The notes: generated from the letters alone by a model not told the origin. A stretch of 64,000 nt of DNA from Ehretia macrophylla (GCA_037974665.1 CM075770.1:65731850-65795849); one strand, 5' to 3'. Numbered from the stretch's first letter, positions 36,966 to 49,827 are shown. Made by a program: numbers and translations.

Positions 36966-37981
36966 AGACTCCGTCCGTTTTCCCTGAAAATTTTGCCCGG
37001 GTTTGGTTTGGGTTGTGATTAGTTTGATTGATAGAACTCCCGGTCTCGAGAGGGATCGGGGTGTCACAAGTTGTCTTTTATTTTCCTTGGAATTTATGAT
37101 GTATAAGTTGTAGTAAAGATAATGAACTAAATGATGCTAACTTAGTAGCCTTTCTTTTGTTATGATCTAGGTTGCAAAGTTGGTTTATAATCTATTTTAT
37201 AGGTATGTTAAAGTTAAGGTTATGTTGGAACGGAGGCGTATAACTATGAATGGATTGTCTAAGGATGATTGTTATATAATATGGTTATGTTGTATGTTGT
37301 TAATGGTATTGAGGAATTGATTGTCATTTGGTTGAAGAGTTTGATTGAATGATGTTCTGAGAGGTTGGTTTAGAGCCTCGGTGTCTTTATTACTATCGTT
37401 ATACTACCGAAATTCCGTTGCGTCCTGACTGATCGTAGGTGGGGTCGAATTGGAGCGTGACACTTTATCCTCCACATTTCTATTACCGAATCCCATGGCA
37501 CCTTGGGCAAGACAACTTCGCTTCACGTAGAGGCTGGGCCCGCAAACCGAGGGCGTGGGGCTTGTGACCAGGTCTCTGTCGCTCCGGTGCCCATCACTTT
37601 TAATCCGTAAGGAGTTACACGGCGCACAGCATACCGTTGGAAATCTCTCCGTGAGCTCCACGATTGGGGCAGCAAGCCTGCTAGGCTGTGCTCGTTTTTG
37701 GAGCCCAAAATCGAACGTTTTCATCAGTTTTGGGATACTTTTCTTGTTTTTCTCTATTTTTTCATCCCGGATCGTACGTCATGAGCTGTTAAAAGGACAA
37801 CAACCTGACTCGCGGGACGTTAGAGGTCCCTACAAAGCGTCGATATCACGTCTTGCGAGGATGCAGCGTTGTTGAAGCGGATGGGTTGTCGTTAAGCCCA
37901 CTGGGCCTTTTGAATGGGCCATCTCTCTGGACTGGGACTGTGAATCGTGAACACATAAAGGATTGCTACCCACAACATGAT

Positions 37982-38100
37982 GGGTGCGATCATACCAGCA
38001 CTAATGCACTGGATCTCATTAGAATTCCGAAGTTAAGCATGCTTGGGCGAGAGTAGTACTAGGATGGGTGACCCCTTGGGAAGTCCTCGTGTTGCACCCC
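37982..38100 (+). rRNA. 5S rRNA gene 32
   Basis: Full length: C29T, C35T, C39T, C44T, G58A, C95T. All six changes are of the C-to-T or G-to-A type. Confidence 0.95.
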
Positions 38101-38661
38101 TCCTTTTCAATATTTTTTGCCCCGGCTAAGGTTGCCAAGATATTTTATCCACCACATTTCTATTACCGAATCCCACGGCACCTTGGGCAAGACAACTTCG
38201 ATTCACTTAGAGGCTGGGCCCGCAAACCGAGGGTTTGGGGCTTGTCACCAAGTCTCCGTCGCTCCGATTCCCATAACTTTTAATCCGTAAGGAGTTACAC
38301 GAGGCATAACATACCGTTGGAAAGCTCTCGGAGAGCTCTACGATGGGAGCTACAATCCTGCTGAGCTGTACTTGTTTTCGGAGCCCAAAATCGAACATTT
38401 TTATCAGTTTCGGGTCATTTTTCTTCTTTTGCTCTGTTTTTTCGTCCCGGATCGTACGTCGTGAGCTGTTAAAAGAACGACAACCTAGCTCGCAAGATAT
38501 TACAGGACCCTTCAACGAGTCGATCTCTCGTCTTGTGAGAATGCTGCGCTGTTAAAGTGGATGGGTTGTCGTTAAGCCCATTGGGCCTTTTAAATGCGCC
38601 ATCTCTCTGGGCTGGGACTGTTAACGGTCAACACATAAAGGATTTGTGCCCACAACATGAT

Positions 38662-38780
38662 GGCTATGATCAGACCAGCACTAATGCACTGGATCCCATC
38701 AGAACTCTGAAGTTAAGCGTGCTTGGGCGAGAGTAGTACTAGGATAGGCGGCCCCTTGGGAAGTCCTCGTGTTGCACCCC
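38662..38780 (+). rRNA. 5S rRNA gene 33
   Basis: Full length, ten differences: G3C, G5A, C6T, T12G, C29T, C47T, G85A, T88C, A90G, C95T. The C box is badly altered. Confidence 0.92.
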
Positions 38781-39340
38781 CCCATTTCAATTTTTTTTGA
38801 CCCGGCTAGGGTTGCCAAGATCCTTTATCCTCCACATTTCTATTACCGAATCCCACGGCACCTTGGGCAAGACAACTTCGCTTCATGTAGAGGCTGGGCC
38901 CGCAAACCGAGGTCGTGGGACTTGTGACCAGGTCTCCGTCGCTCCGGTGCCCATAACTTTTAATCCGTAAGGAGTTACGCGGCGCACAACATACCGTTGG
39001 AAAGCACTCCGAGAGCTCTAAGACAGGGCAGCAAGCTTGTTCAGTTGTGCCTATTTTCGGAGAGCAAAATCGAACGTTTTCATCAGTTTTGGGACATTTC
39101 TGTTCCTTTTCGCTGTTTTTCAGTCCCGGATCGTACGTCGTGAACTGTTGAAAAGACGAAAACCTAACTCGCGGGATATTACTGGGCCCTACAACACGTC
39201 GATATCAAGTCTTACGAGGATACTACGTTATTGAAGCTGATGGGTTGTCGTTAAGCCTATTGGGCCTTTTGAATGGGCCATCTCTCTGGGCTAGGACTAT
39301 GAACCGTCAACACATAAAGGATTTTTACCCTCAACATGAC

Positions 39341-39459
39341 GGGTGCGATCATACCAGCACTAATGCACTGGATCCCATCAGAACTCCGAAGTTAAGCGTG
39401 CATGGGCTAGAGTAGTACTAGGATGGGTGACCCCGTAGGAAGCCCTCGTGTTGCATCCC
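39341..39459 (+). rRNA. 5S rRNA gene 34
   Basis: Full length: C29T, T62A, G68T, C95G, G97A, T103C, C116T. Confidence 0.95.
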
Positions 39460-40019
39460 CCTTTTCAATTTTTTTTGCCCCGGTTAGGGTTGTCAAGATA
39501 CTTTATCCACCACATTTCTATTACCGTATCCCACAGCACTTTGGGCAAGACAACTTCGCTTCACGTAGAGGCTAGGTCCGCAAACCGAGGGTGTGGGGCT
39601 TGTGACCATGTCTCCGTCGCTACGGTGCCCATAGCTTTTGATCCGTAAAGAGTTACGCGGCGCATAGTATACCGTTGGAAAGCTCTCTGAGAGCTCTACG
39701 ATGAGGGCAGCAAGCTTGCTCGGTTGCGCTTGTTTTCAGAGCCCAAAATTGAACGTTTTTATCAGTTTCAGACAACTTTTCTTCGTTAGCTCTATTTTTT
39801 CATCGCGGATCGTACGTCTTAAGCTGTTAAAAGGACGACAACCTAACTCGCAGGACATTAGAGGGCCATGCAATGCGTCGATATCACGTCTAGCGAGGAT
39901 GCTGCGTTGTTGAAGTGGATGGGTTGTCGTTAAGCCCATTGGGCCTTTTGAATGGGCCATTTCTCTGGGCTGGGACTGTGAACGGTCAACACATAAAGGA
40001 TTTGTGTCCACAACATGAC

Positions 40020-40138
40020 GGGTGCGATCATACCAGCATTAATGCACCGGATCCCATCAGAACTCCGAAGTTAAGCGTGCTTGGGCGAGAGTAGTACTAG
40101 GATGGGTGACACCTTGGGAAGTCCTTGTATTGCACCCC
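40020..40138 (+). rRNA. 5S rRNA gene 35
   Basis: Full length, five differences: C20T, C92A, C95T, C107T, G110A. The spacer after it (CGCTGCGCAC, GCATGAAGC) matches that after the gene at 51184. Confidence 0.96.
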
Positions 40139-40696
40139 CTTTTTCAATTTTTTTTGCCCCGGTTAGGGTTGCCAAGATACTTTATCCTCCACATTTCTAT
40201 TACCGAATCCCACGGCACCTTGGGCAAGACTACTTCGCTTCACGTAGAGGTTGGGCCCGCAAACCGAGGGCGTGGGGCTTGTGACCAGGTCTATGTTGCT
40301 CCGGTGCCCATAACTTTCAATCCGTATGGAGTTACGCTGCGCACAGCATACTGTTGGAAAGTTCTCCGAGAGCTCTACGACGAAGGCATGAAGCTTGCTC
40401 AGCTGCGCTTATTTCAGTGGCCAAAATTGAACATTTTCATTAGTTTCTGGCCACTTTTTTTTTTTGCTCTGTTTTTTCATCCCGGATCGTACGTCGTGAG
40501 CTATTAAAAGGACGACAACCTAACTTGTGGGATATTACTGGGCCCTACAATGCGTCGATATCACATCTTGCGACGATACTGCGTTGTTGAATCAGATGGG
40601 TTGTCGTTAAGCCCATTGGGCCTTTTGAATGGGCCATCTCTCTGGGTTGGAACTGTGAATGGTCAACACATAAAGGATTTGTGCCCACAACATGAA

Positions 40697-40815
40697 GGGT
40701 GCGATCATACCAGCACTAATGCACCGGATCCCATCAGAACTACGAAGTTAAGCATGCTTGGGCGAGAGTAGTACTAGGATGGTTGACCCCTTGGGAAGTC
40801 CTCATGTTGCACCCC
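40697..40815 (+). rRNA. 5S rRNA gene 36
   Basis: Full length: C46A, G58A, G87T, C95T, G108A. The base before the gene is A instead of the usual C. Confidence 0.95.
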
Positions 40816-41375
40816 CATTTTTCAATTTTTTTGCCCCGGTTAATGTTGCCAAGTTAATTTATCCACCACATTTCTATTACCAAATCCCACGGCACCTTGG
40901 GCAAGACAACTTCGCTTCACATAGAGGCTAGGCCCGCAAACTGAGGGCATGGGGCTTGTGACCAGGTCTCTGTCGCTTCGGTGCCAATAACTTTTGATCC
41001 AGAAAGGAGTTACGCAGCGCACAACATACCGTTGGAAAGCTCTCCGAGAGCTCTACAACGGGGGCAACAAGCCTGCTCTGCTACACCTGTTTTCGGAGCT
41101 CAAAATTGAATGTTTTCATCAGTTTTGGGCCACTTTTCTTCTTTTGCTCTGTTTTTCCGTCCCGGATCGTACTTCGTGAGCTGTTAAAAGGACGACAACC
41201 TAACTCGTGTGATATTCAGGGCCCTACAATGCATCGATATCAAGTCTTACGAGGATGCTGCGTTGTTGAAGCAGATGGGTTGTCGTTAAGCCCATTAGGC
41301 CTTTTGAATGGGCCACCTCTCTGGGCTGGTACTATAAACCGTCAACACATAAAGGATTTCTGCCCTCAACATGAA

Positions 41376-41494
41376 GGGTGCGATCATACCAGCACTAATG
41401 CACCGGATCCCATCAAAACTCTGAACTTAAGCGTGCTTCGGCGAGTTTAGTACTAGGATGGGTGACCCCCTGGGAAGTCCTGGTGTTGCACCCC
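41376..41494 (+). rRNA. 5S rRNA gene 37
   Basis: Full length: G41A, C47T, G51C, G64C, A71T, G72T, C107G. Base -1 is A. The reverse family A element lies 136 bp past the gene. Confidence 0.94.
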
Positions 41495-41630
41495 CCTTTT
41501 CAATTTTTTTTTCCCCGGTTAGGCTTTCAAGATGCTTTATCCACTACATTTCTATTATCGAATCCCACGGAACCTTGGGCAAGACAACTTCGCTTCACGT
41601 AGAGGCTGGGCCCGTAGACCAAGGGCGTGG

Positions 41631-44227
41631 TGTAACACCCTGATCCCTCTCAAGATCGGAAGTTCTATCAATCAATCTAATCACAACCCAATTCTGAAGT
41701 CGGGCAAAATTTTTAGGGAAAGATGGATGGAGTCTCCCCTGTTTCTAGGCAAAATGTAAAACCTGTAATAGCATATAAGTTTACCAGCACTGTGTCCAAT
41801 CATACAAACACCTCAAGGCCATCCGAGCCTCGGTTCTCAACAATTAAACACAACAACATATTTCCAAGTACCCAAACTATTCTAACTCTTTTCCTTTAGA
41901 CAATTACATACATGCAATGAAATTAAACTATACTAACTGAATACATAAACTAGCTTTTCAAATCACTTCAATAACCTAATAAAACTTAAATTACATTCTT
42001 TTTTTAACACTAAATACAAACAACACATGAAACATACATCTTTGAATCTTAGACAACTCAAGCCACATAGCACGCAAGATAACTCTTCAAGCACGAACTT
42101 TCACGTATTCACGAACTTTCCAACTAACATGACATTTCCTGAAATGTGGTGGTGAGGAGTGAGTATACACAACACGTATACTCAGTGAGGGCGAGACAGA
42201 TATCGAGGTGGAGAGAAAGAAGGTCATGCAATAAAAATAGGTACAGTTAAGCAATATAATCAATAAGAAAGTATTCAATATACATGACAATACAATAAAC
42301 AATTAAAGAAAGCATTAACACAACCATTCAAAGCTATACCACACTCTGAAGGCTATGGTTCACTCATTCGAGCAATGTACCGATCACGATTTCGATGACT
42401 TTAACGATGACGCACCGGCTCACCCACCTTATAACTTCCGTTAGAGTACTCCGGACATACTTTATCAATTCTACGGCCCAAAACCACCTAGGCAGCAACC
42501 CAAGCGAGAATGGGAATAGGACACGAAGCTAGAGCAACCGACACTGGCAACCCGAGGCTATCCAGAGAGGCCCATCACTCACGCGCCTGACACTTATGCA
42601 ATGCAATACGAGATATATAACGATAATCGAGCAAGGCACTGAAGTGCAGGTTAGTAACAACTTGCGATACAATAAGCATTTACAATCTATAAAGTAACAA
42701 GAACAACACTAACAAGCATTATCAACAATGGATATACAACTCAATCATAACCAACTTTAACAAGCATAACAAGTAATATTAAGCATTCTATAGGCATTAC
42801 ACTATGAAAATAAACAAAATCACAAAATGACCCCAACTTTCAAAACGCTACTACTTTCAAACGAGCCATGAGTTTTGGAAACCGACTTCACCAATCCTCC
42901 TAGGTCACCATAAGGCACGTCTAAAGACCACGAAACCCAACTTTACCCTAGAATTCCCGCAAAGCCCTAATTTCCCCCTTTGCTCATTTGAACTACAACT
43001 ACCTCAACCGATCACCCAACCAATGTCATAACTGCACCAAAAGTGCTTCCATGACGTACCTCGACATTGCCTTCACGAAAATCGAGAAATTTCCAAACTC
43101 GACCGAAATGACCCCAACTTATACCAAGCCATTTTCTCCGTTCTTCCATTACACAATCCAATTAAACTATACATTTAGGCATTCTAGCATATCTAACACC
43201 TTCCTACATCAACAGAACGCGAAACGAAGCAACTTTAACGAAACGAGGGTTTACTATTCACAATTTACTATTCAATTGGCATTTTAAATTACAATCACTG
43301 TATTTAACCGTAGAAAATGCTAAAAACCTATAAATACATGTTCTACAATTGCTAGGGAACATTCTTCAAGCATCAAAACGAATTAAATAACAATCAACGG
43401 CTAAAACCCAAAAATTAAAGTTTGTACATACATATTTCAAATGCGCAAAAAACGATGAAACCCTCACTTTAGACGCTCCTAGACACTAGGAAAACCACGC
43501 TGAAAGCCTCGGAAACAACCCCGTGCAAGCCCTCGCGAAGATTTGAAGTTTGGAATGTTGAAATCTTTTTTTTTCTTCTCCTTGTATTTTCGACCTGCTC
43601 ACTTCTGTTTTCATCTCTTTTTTTTTTGTGCTATACTAAGCTTTAAATAGGATGACAACTCAAGTCAAATAGTCAAGGCTTGGTCAAAGGTTGCTCTAGT
43701 TGGTCAATTAGGCTTATTTCTTGCATTTTAAAGCTAAAACAACCAACACAAATTTAATTCTAATCAACAGCAACTAAGATACTAAAATTAAAACACTAAA
43801 TACTAGTTTTCACTATTTGCTGAGGACTAGAAATCATTTCCTAACTTTCACTCTCGATATGCTATGCACTTTACAACAATAAAATAATAACAATTAAATC
43901 TCAAAGAATTTAAAAAAATATAATTTTCGAAAAGTAACATAGTTCAAAATTTACTCCGGCTCGGAGCTACTTTTCATTTAAATGAAAACCGAGCATTAAG
44001 GTGCAAGAAAAATAAAACCGATTAACATAAATATGAAAGTAGTTGATATTCCGTTAAAATAATTAACTCAAGTATTATTTAATTACTTCTAAAAGAAATA
44101 TGAAAATAAAGCTACAAATGAATGTTTAACTAAAAATAAACACAAAATTCAATGCTAACATTTAAGATAATACTTAATTAAATGCAATTAAATGCCATTA
44201 AATGCATGCCGGGTTCAGGTTATCACA
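41631..44227 (-). repeat. 3' LTR of reverse family A element
   Basis: 2,597 bp, reading TGTAACACCC at the left edge and GGTTATCACA at the right edge on the + strand. The hairpin lies at 42160-42184 with a 9-bp stem. The TATA position reads CTAGAAACAGGGG on the - strand (41736-41748). Confidence 0.92.
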
Positions 44228-44240
44228 TCCTTCCCCCCTT
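44228..44240 (-). other. Polypurine tract of reverse family A element
   Basis: On the - strand, AAGGGGGGAAGGA directly before the 3' LTR. Confidence 0.85.
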
Positions 44241-46086
44241 AAAACAATTGCGTCCTCGCAATTCTTCTTCCAATAGAACTCTGCATCCACTGAAATCCAA
44301 CTCTGACTAATCTTCATCAGCTGCTGAGCAAGTATATTAATCAAGATAACCAATAGGGAAGTTTAAGAAGAAATTCCAAGTAGTAATGCCGAATAAAGGC
44401 TCAAATGTAGATACCGCACAAGAATCCCGTTGACACGAATACCGAAGAAGAATAAAATTTCAACCAAAAGCACCGAGATAATACCAATAAAGACTAAAGC
44501 AAAGATACTGCAGATAAAATCACATCACATATTAATGATAAGAAGAATACCGAATGAATACCCCATACACGAATCTCTAGTAGAAGTTCAACTATTACTA
44601 CCCGAGAATTCCCAAGCAAGAAGCCAAATAAAGGCTCAAACAAAGGTTCCATCCAGAGGTCCAAAGAAGTACCCCGCTGGTCATGAATTTCATAGAAGAA
44701 TTCCCTGTTAAGAGTGCTGAAGAAAATACTAAGAAAACCAATCAAATATACTTCAAAAGTTCCAAAGAAGCATTCCAAATAATAACCCCTTAGGACAACC
44801 AATTAGATTCCGAGTATTGCTATCAAATGCTGAGAAGAATGTCAAAGGGAATAGCAGAGAAAATATAATGTGTCCAATAAGAGAATCAAGTTGAATAACA
44901 AATATAGTTTCCCAGATAGACGAAAACCCTAAGGAAAATACCGAGCTGGTGCACAATATACAAAACCAAACTCTGAGGCCCCTGCACTGTTTGCCAAGTG
45001 AGAACTTCATACAACCTTGCCAATAAGGAAAATACCAATAGAATGCCCAATAAGAATTCCAAAGAGTACCGTAAGTAGTACTATACAATAAGTATGATAG
45101 GAATTCCAAATACCAAACCTAATGAGGAACACTAAAGAAAATTCCCAAAACAATGCTCCAGTGAGAAAATACCAAGGATTGCCCAATAAGTAAGTACCAA
45201 ATAAATGACCACCAAGAATTCTATAGAATGCCATTGAAGGATTTCCAATAAGGATGCCAGTAACACACCAATAAAGACCGAGACTCATATGCCATAGATA
45301 ATACCATACAGTAAGTCCGATTGAGATCCCAATAGCCAAGTCCACCGAGAAGTGCCAACAAAAGTTTCCAAAGAATACCCAATAAGAAAACCAAAGAATA
45401 CTCTCCAAAGAACAGCAAAATAGAACCTTAAAAGAAAACTACTCTTTCACAGATGTTAAGCACAGAAGAGGACCCTAGAGATTCGCCAATAATCGAGCTC
45501 CAAAAGCAACCACTAACTTCCAAATCAAGGCTAGTTAAATGCCATTCATTTCCTGCCAATCCATACACCTTGAAAGGCCAGCCGTGAACCACTTTCTTTA
45601 GGGGAGGGAGAAGTCTTTCTTACCATTTCAATAGGTCATGTATGAATGCCAAGATATCACACTTATACATATATGCCTCAATCTATTATGCAAGCATGTT
45701 TGTAAAACAGTTTATTCAACAAAGTCACTCAAGCACGACAATCAAGTCAAGCATAACATAATCAATTCAAATCACGGCACAACCAATTCAAGACATTCCA
45801 ATACACACATTACAAGCAATACTTCAAGCAAATAACAATTCACGAGATCAATTCGATTCACGATGCCAATTCAATAGGTCAATTCAATGCACAACTAGAC
45901 ACTTCACTTCACTCGAGAAACATTTAACACATAACACATAACTATATCACATAGGTGCATACATTCAAGTCAAGACACACAATCTCACATGCAAGCATAC
46001 ACTTTCAAAACACACTTAACAAGCACACATTCAAGGATCACTACCCACCAGACCGAGGACCCTGTCCCGGCTTATGAGCTAAACAA
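44241..46086 (-). other. Internal region of family A element, quasi-repetitive, no recognised domain
   Basis: From about 44250 to 45430 the + strand is built of loose repeats around CCAATAAG and AATACC, about 20-25 bases apart. Read on the - strand it gives overlapping open stretches rich in Phe, Trp, Ile, Leu and Gly (recurring GILIG-like and FWEF-like runs). This looks like translated low-complexity repeat rather than a conserved protein. From about 45630 to 46030 it is A/C-rich with CAATTCA-type repetition. I see no retroelement enzyme. Confidence 0.6.
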
Positions 46087-46098
46087 GTTCTGATACCA
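46087..46098 (-). other. Primer binding site of reverse family A element
   Basis: On the - strand TGGTATCAGAAC, one base off the initiator-Met complement, 2 bases from the 5' LTR. Confidence 0.85.
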
Positions 46099-46100
46099 CC

Positions 46101-48720
46101 TGTAACACCCCGGTCCCTCTCAAGACCGGGAGTTCTATCAATCAATATAATCACAACCCAATTTCAAACCCGGGCAAAATTTTTAGGGAAAGACGGACGG
46201 AGTCTCCCCTGTTTCTAGGCAAAATGTAAAACCTGTAATGGCATATAAGTGGACCAGCACCGTGTCCAACCATACAAACACCTCAAGGCCATCCGAGCCT
46301 CGCTTCTCAACAATTAAACACAACAATATACATATTTCCAAGTACCCAAACTATTCTAACTCTTTTCCTTTAGACAATTACATACATGCAATGAAATTAA
46401 ACTATACTAACTGAATACATAAACTAGCTTTTTAAATCACTTCAATAACCTAATAAAACTTAAATTACATTCTTTTTTTAACACTAAATACAAACAACAC
46501 ATGAAACATACATCTTTGCATCTTTGACAACTCAAGCCACATAGCATGCAAGAAAACTCTTCAAGCACGAACTTTCACGTAATCACGAACTTTCCAGCTA
46601 ACGTGATATCTCCTGAAATGTGGTGGTGAGGAGTGATTATACATAACACGTATACTCAGTAAGGGCGAGACAGATATCGAGGTGGAGAGAAAGAAGGTCG
46701 TGCAATGCAAATAGGTACAGTTAAGCAATATAATCAATAAAAAAAGTATTCAATATACACGACAATCCAATAAACAATTAAAGAAAGCATTAACACAACC
46801 ATTCAAAGCTATACCACACTCTGAAGGCTATGGTTCACTCATACGAGCTATGGTTCACTCATACGAGCAATGTACCAATCACGATTCTGATGACTTTAAC
46901 GATGACGCGCTGGCTCACTCACCTTATAACTTCCGTTAGAGTACTCCGGACATACTCTGTCAATTCTACGACCCAAAACTCCTTGGGAGGCAACCCAAGC
47001 GAGAATGGGAATAGGACACAGAGCTAAAGCAACCAACACTGGCAACCCGAGGCTACCCAGAGAGGCCCATCACTCACGCGCCTAACACTTATACAATGGA
47101 ATACGAGATATATAACGATAATCGAGCAAGGCATAGAAGTGCAAGTTAGTAACAACTTGCGATACAATAAGCATTTACAATCTATAAAGTAACAAGAACA
47201 ACACTAACAATCATTATCAACAATGGATATACAACTCAATCATAACCAACTTTAACAAGCATAACAAGTAATATTAAGCATTCTATAGGCATTACACTAT
47301 GAAAACAAACAAAATCACAAAATGACCCCAACTTTCAAAACGCTACTACTTTTAAACGAGCCACGAGTTTTGGAAACCGACTTCACCAATCCTCCTAGGT
47401 CACCATAAGGCACATCTAAAGACCACGAAACCCTACTTTATCCTAGAATTCCCGCAAAGCCCCGATTTCCCCCTTTGCTCGTTTGAACTACAACTACCTC
47501 AACCGATCACCCAACCAATGTCATAACTACACCAAAAGTGCTTCCATGACGTACCTCGACAATGCCTTCACGTAAATCGAGAAATTTCCAAACTCGACCG
47601 AAATGACCCCAACTTGTACCAAGCCATTTTTCTCTGTTTTTCCATTACACAATCCAATTAAACCATACATTTAGGCATTCTAGCATATCTAACACCTTCC
47701 TACATCAACAGAACGCGAAACGAAGCAACTTTAACGAAACGAGGGTTTACTATTCATAATTTACTATTCAATTGGCTTTTTAAATTACAATCGCTATATT
47801 TAACCGTAGAAAATGCTAAAAGTCTACAAATACATGTTCTACAATTGCTAGGGAACATTCTAGAAGCATCAAAACAAATTAAATAACAATCTACGGCTAA
47901 AACCCAAAAATTAAAATTTGTACATATTTAGTTCAAATGCACAAATAACGATGAAACCCTCACCTTAGACACTCCTAGACGCTAGGAAAACCACGCTGGA
48001 AGCCTTAGAAACAACCCCGTGCAAGCCCTCGCGAAGATTTGATGTTTGGAATGTTGAAATCTTTTTTTCTTCTCCTTGTATTTTCGGCCTGCTCACTTTT
48101 GTTTTCAGCTTCTTTTTTTTTGTGCTATACTAGGCTTAAATAAGATGGCACCTCAAGTCAAATAGTCAAGGCTTGGTCAAAGGTTGCTTAAGTTGGTCAA
48201 TTAGCCTTATTTCTTGCATTTTCAAGCTAAAACACCCAACACAAATTTAATTCTAATCAACAACAACTAATATACTAAAATTAAAACACTAAATACTAGT
48301 TTTCACTATTTGCTGAGGACTAGAAATCATTTCCTAACTATCTCTCTCGATATGCTATGCACTTTACGACAATAAAAGAATAACAATTAAATCTCAAAGA
48401 ATTTTAGAAAATATAATTTTTGAAAAGTAACATAGTTCAAAATTTACTTCGGCTCGGAGCTACTTTTCAGTTAATTGAAAACCGAGCATTAAGGTGCAAG
48501 AAAAATAAAACCGATTAACATAAATATGAAAGTAGTTGATATTCCATTAAAATAATTAACTCAAGTATTATTTAATTACTTCTAAAAGAAATATGTAAAT
48601 AAAGCTACAAAAGAATGTTTAACTAAAAATAAACACAAAATTCAATGCTAACATTTAAGATAACACTTAATTAAATGCAATTAAATGCCATTAAATACAT
48701 GCTGGGTTCGGGTTATCACA
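46101..48720 (-). repeat. 5' LTR of reverse family A element
   Basis: 2,620 bp, about 23 bp longer than its partner. Nearly all of the excess is a 20-bp tandem duplication (CTATGGTTCACTCATACGAG twice, about 46827-46866) that the partner lacks. Its hairpin (46634-46658) has one mismatch. Confidence 0.92.
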
Positions 48721-49148
48721 CGTGGGGCTTGTGACCAGGTCTCCATTGCTCCGGTACCTATAACTTTTGATCCGTAAGGAGTTACGCAGCGCACAGCATA
48801 CCGTTAGAAAGCTCTCTTAGGGCTCTATGATAGGTGCAACAAGCTTGCTCGGCTGCGCCTATTTTCGGAGCCCAAAATTGAATGTTTTCATCAGTTTCAT
48901 ACCACTTTTCTTTTTTTGCTCTATTTTTTCATCCCGGATCGTACGTTGTGAGCTGTTAAAATGACGACAACCTAACTCGTGGGACATTAGAGGGCCCTAC
49001 AACACGTCGATATCATTTCTTTCGAGGATGCTGCGTTATTGAAGCGGATGGGTTGTCGTTAAGCCCATTGGGCCTTTTGATTGGGCCATCTCTCTGGGCT
49101 GGGACATTGAACGGTCAACACATAAAGGATTTGTGCCCACAACATGAC

Positions 49149-49267
49149 GGGTGCAATCATACCAGCACTAATGCACCGGATCCCATCAGAACTCCGAAGT
49201 CAAGCGTGCTTGGGGGAGAGTAGTACTAGGTTGGGTGACCCCCTAAGAAGTCCTCGTGTTGCACCCC
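49149..49267 (+). rRNA. 5S rRNA gene 38
   Basis: Full length: G7A, T53C, C67G, A83T, G97A, G98A. The spacer after it (TTATGCAATGCAC, GTGCGTCGTGAG) matches that after the gene at 55845. Confidence 0.95.
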
Positions 49268-49827
49268 CCTTTTCAATTTTTTTTGCCCCTGTTAGGGTTG
49301 CCAAGATGCTTTATCCGTTATATTTCTATTATCGAGTCCCACGACATCTTGGGCAAGACAACTTCGCTTCGTGTAGAGGTTGAGCACGCAAACCGAGGAC
49401 GTGGTGCCTGTGACCAGGTGTCCGTCATTTCAGTAGTCATAACTTTTGATTCGTAAGGAGTTATGCAATGCACAACATACCGTTGGAAAGCTCTTCGAGA
49501 GCACTACGATCAGGGCAGCTAGCCTGCTCGGCTGTGACTATTTTTGGAGCCTAAAATTGAATGTTTTCATCAGTTTGGGGCCACTTTTCTTCATTTTCTC
49601 TCTTTTTCCGTCTCGGATCGTGCGTCGTGAGTTGTTAAAAGGATGACAACCTAACTCGCAGGATATTACAGGGCCCTACAACACGTCGATATCTAGTCTT
49701 ACGAGGATGCTGTGTTGTTGAATATGATGGGTTGTCGTTAAGCCCATTGGGCCTTTTGAATGGGCCATCTCACTGGGTTGCGACTGTGAACCGTCAACAC
49801 ATAAAGGATTTGTGCCCTCAACATGAT

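Larger units (their letters stand above)
34574..37068 (+). mobile_element. Nested solo LTR, family A
   Basis: 2,495 bp starting TGATACCCCGAACC and ending GGGGTGTCACA. It is flanked by the duplicated target AGTTG (34569-34573 and 37069-37073). It interrupts a stretch that is continuous in the 5' LTR. Its sequence is the reverse-complement relative of the LTRs at 41631, 46101, 51714 and 60183. No internal region is present, so it is a solo LTR. It has a TATA-like CTATAAATAGGGG at about 36953-36965 and a perfect 10-bp hairpin at 36427-36451. Confidence 0.92.
25087..37462 (+). mobile_element. Tekay/Del-like chromovirus (Ty3/gypsy), broken, with nested solo LTR
   Basis: A fossil LTR retrotransposon with two LTRs, an initiator-Met primer site, a gag-pol region in + orientation, a polypurine tract, and a perfect 5-bp target duplication CTTTA (25082-25086 and 37463-37467). 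Domain order is gag, protease, RT, RNase H, integrase, chromodomain, which is the chromovirus order. The integrase end and LTR features fit the Tekay/Del lineage. The gag-pol is degraded, with roughly half a dozen or more interruptions. By eye over about 600 bp the two LTRs differ at roughly 7-8%; at a plant rate near 1.3e-8 per site per year this suggests insertion on the order of a few million years ago. Confidence 0.93.
32510..37462 (+). repeat. 3' LTR of Tekay-like element, interrupted by a nested solo LTR
   Basis: The LTR is 32510-34573 plus 37069-37462, about 2,458 bp without the insert and its 5-bp duplicate. It starts TGTGAGACCCC and ends GAGCGTGACA. It pairs with the 5' LTR over its whole length. 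Confidence 0.92.
37463..41630 (+). repeat. 5S rDNA tandem array, block 3 (6 genes)
   Basis: It resumes with the duplicated CTTTA and completes the unit begun at 24921: 166 bp before plus 519 bp after, less the 5-bp duplicate, gives 680 bp. Genes follow at 677-680 bp. The block ends at the target duplication CGTGG (41626-41630) of the reverse family A element. Confidence 0.96.
41631..48720 (-). mobile_element. Non-autonomous LTR retroelement, family A, looks structurally whole
   Basis: Two LTRs of about 2.6 kb flank a 1,873-bp internal region. The target duplication CGTGG is perfect (41626-41630 and 48721-48725). Primer site and polypurine tract are in the right places for - orientation. I recognise no gag, protease, RT or integrase in the internal region, so it would depend on a partner element (LARD-like). 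Its LTRs share blocks with the Tekay-like LTRs, which makes that lineage the likely source of its enzymes; this is inference. By eye the LTRs differ by about 4% over 270 bp in the middle and about 7% at the left end, so it is of similar age to, or somewhat younger than, the Tekay-like copy. Confidence 0.9.

Noticed and set aside
34574-37068. Nested 2.5-kb insert as a DNA transposon
   Set aside because: TG...CA ends, a 5-bp target duplication and its match to the paired LTRs at 41631 and 46101 show that it is a solo LTR.
42988-43287. Open frame of 99 codons within an LTR
   Set aside because: It lies antisense in the LTR, and the second LTR of the same element does not keep it clearly.
44430-44711. 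Open frame of 93 codons on the + strand in the family A element
   Set aside because: It is antisense to the element, in low-complexity repeat, with no recognised domain.
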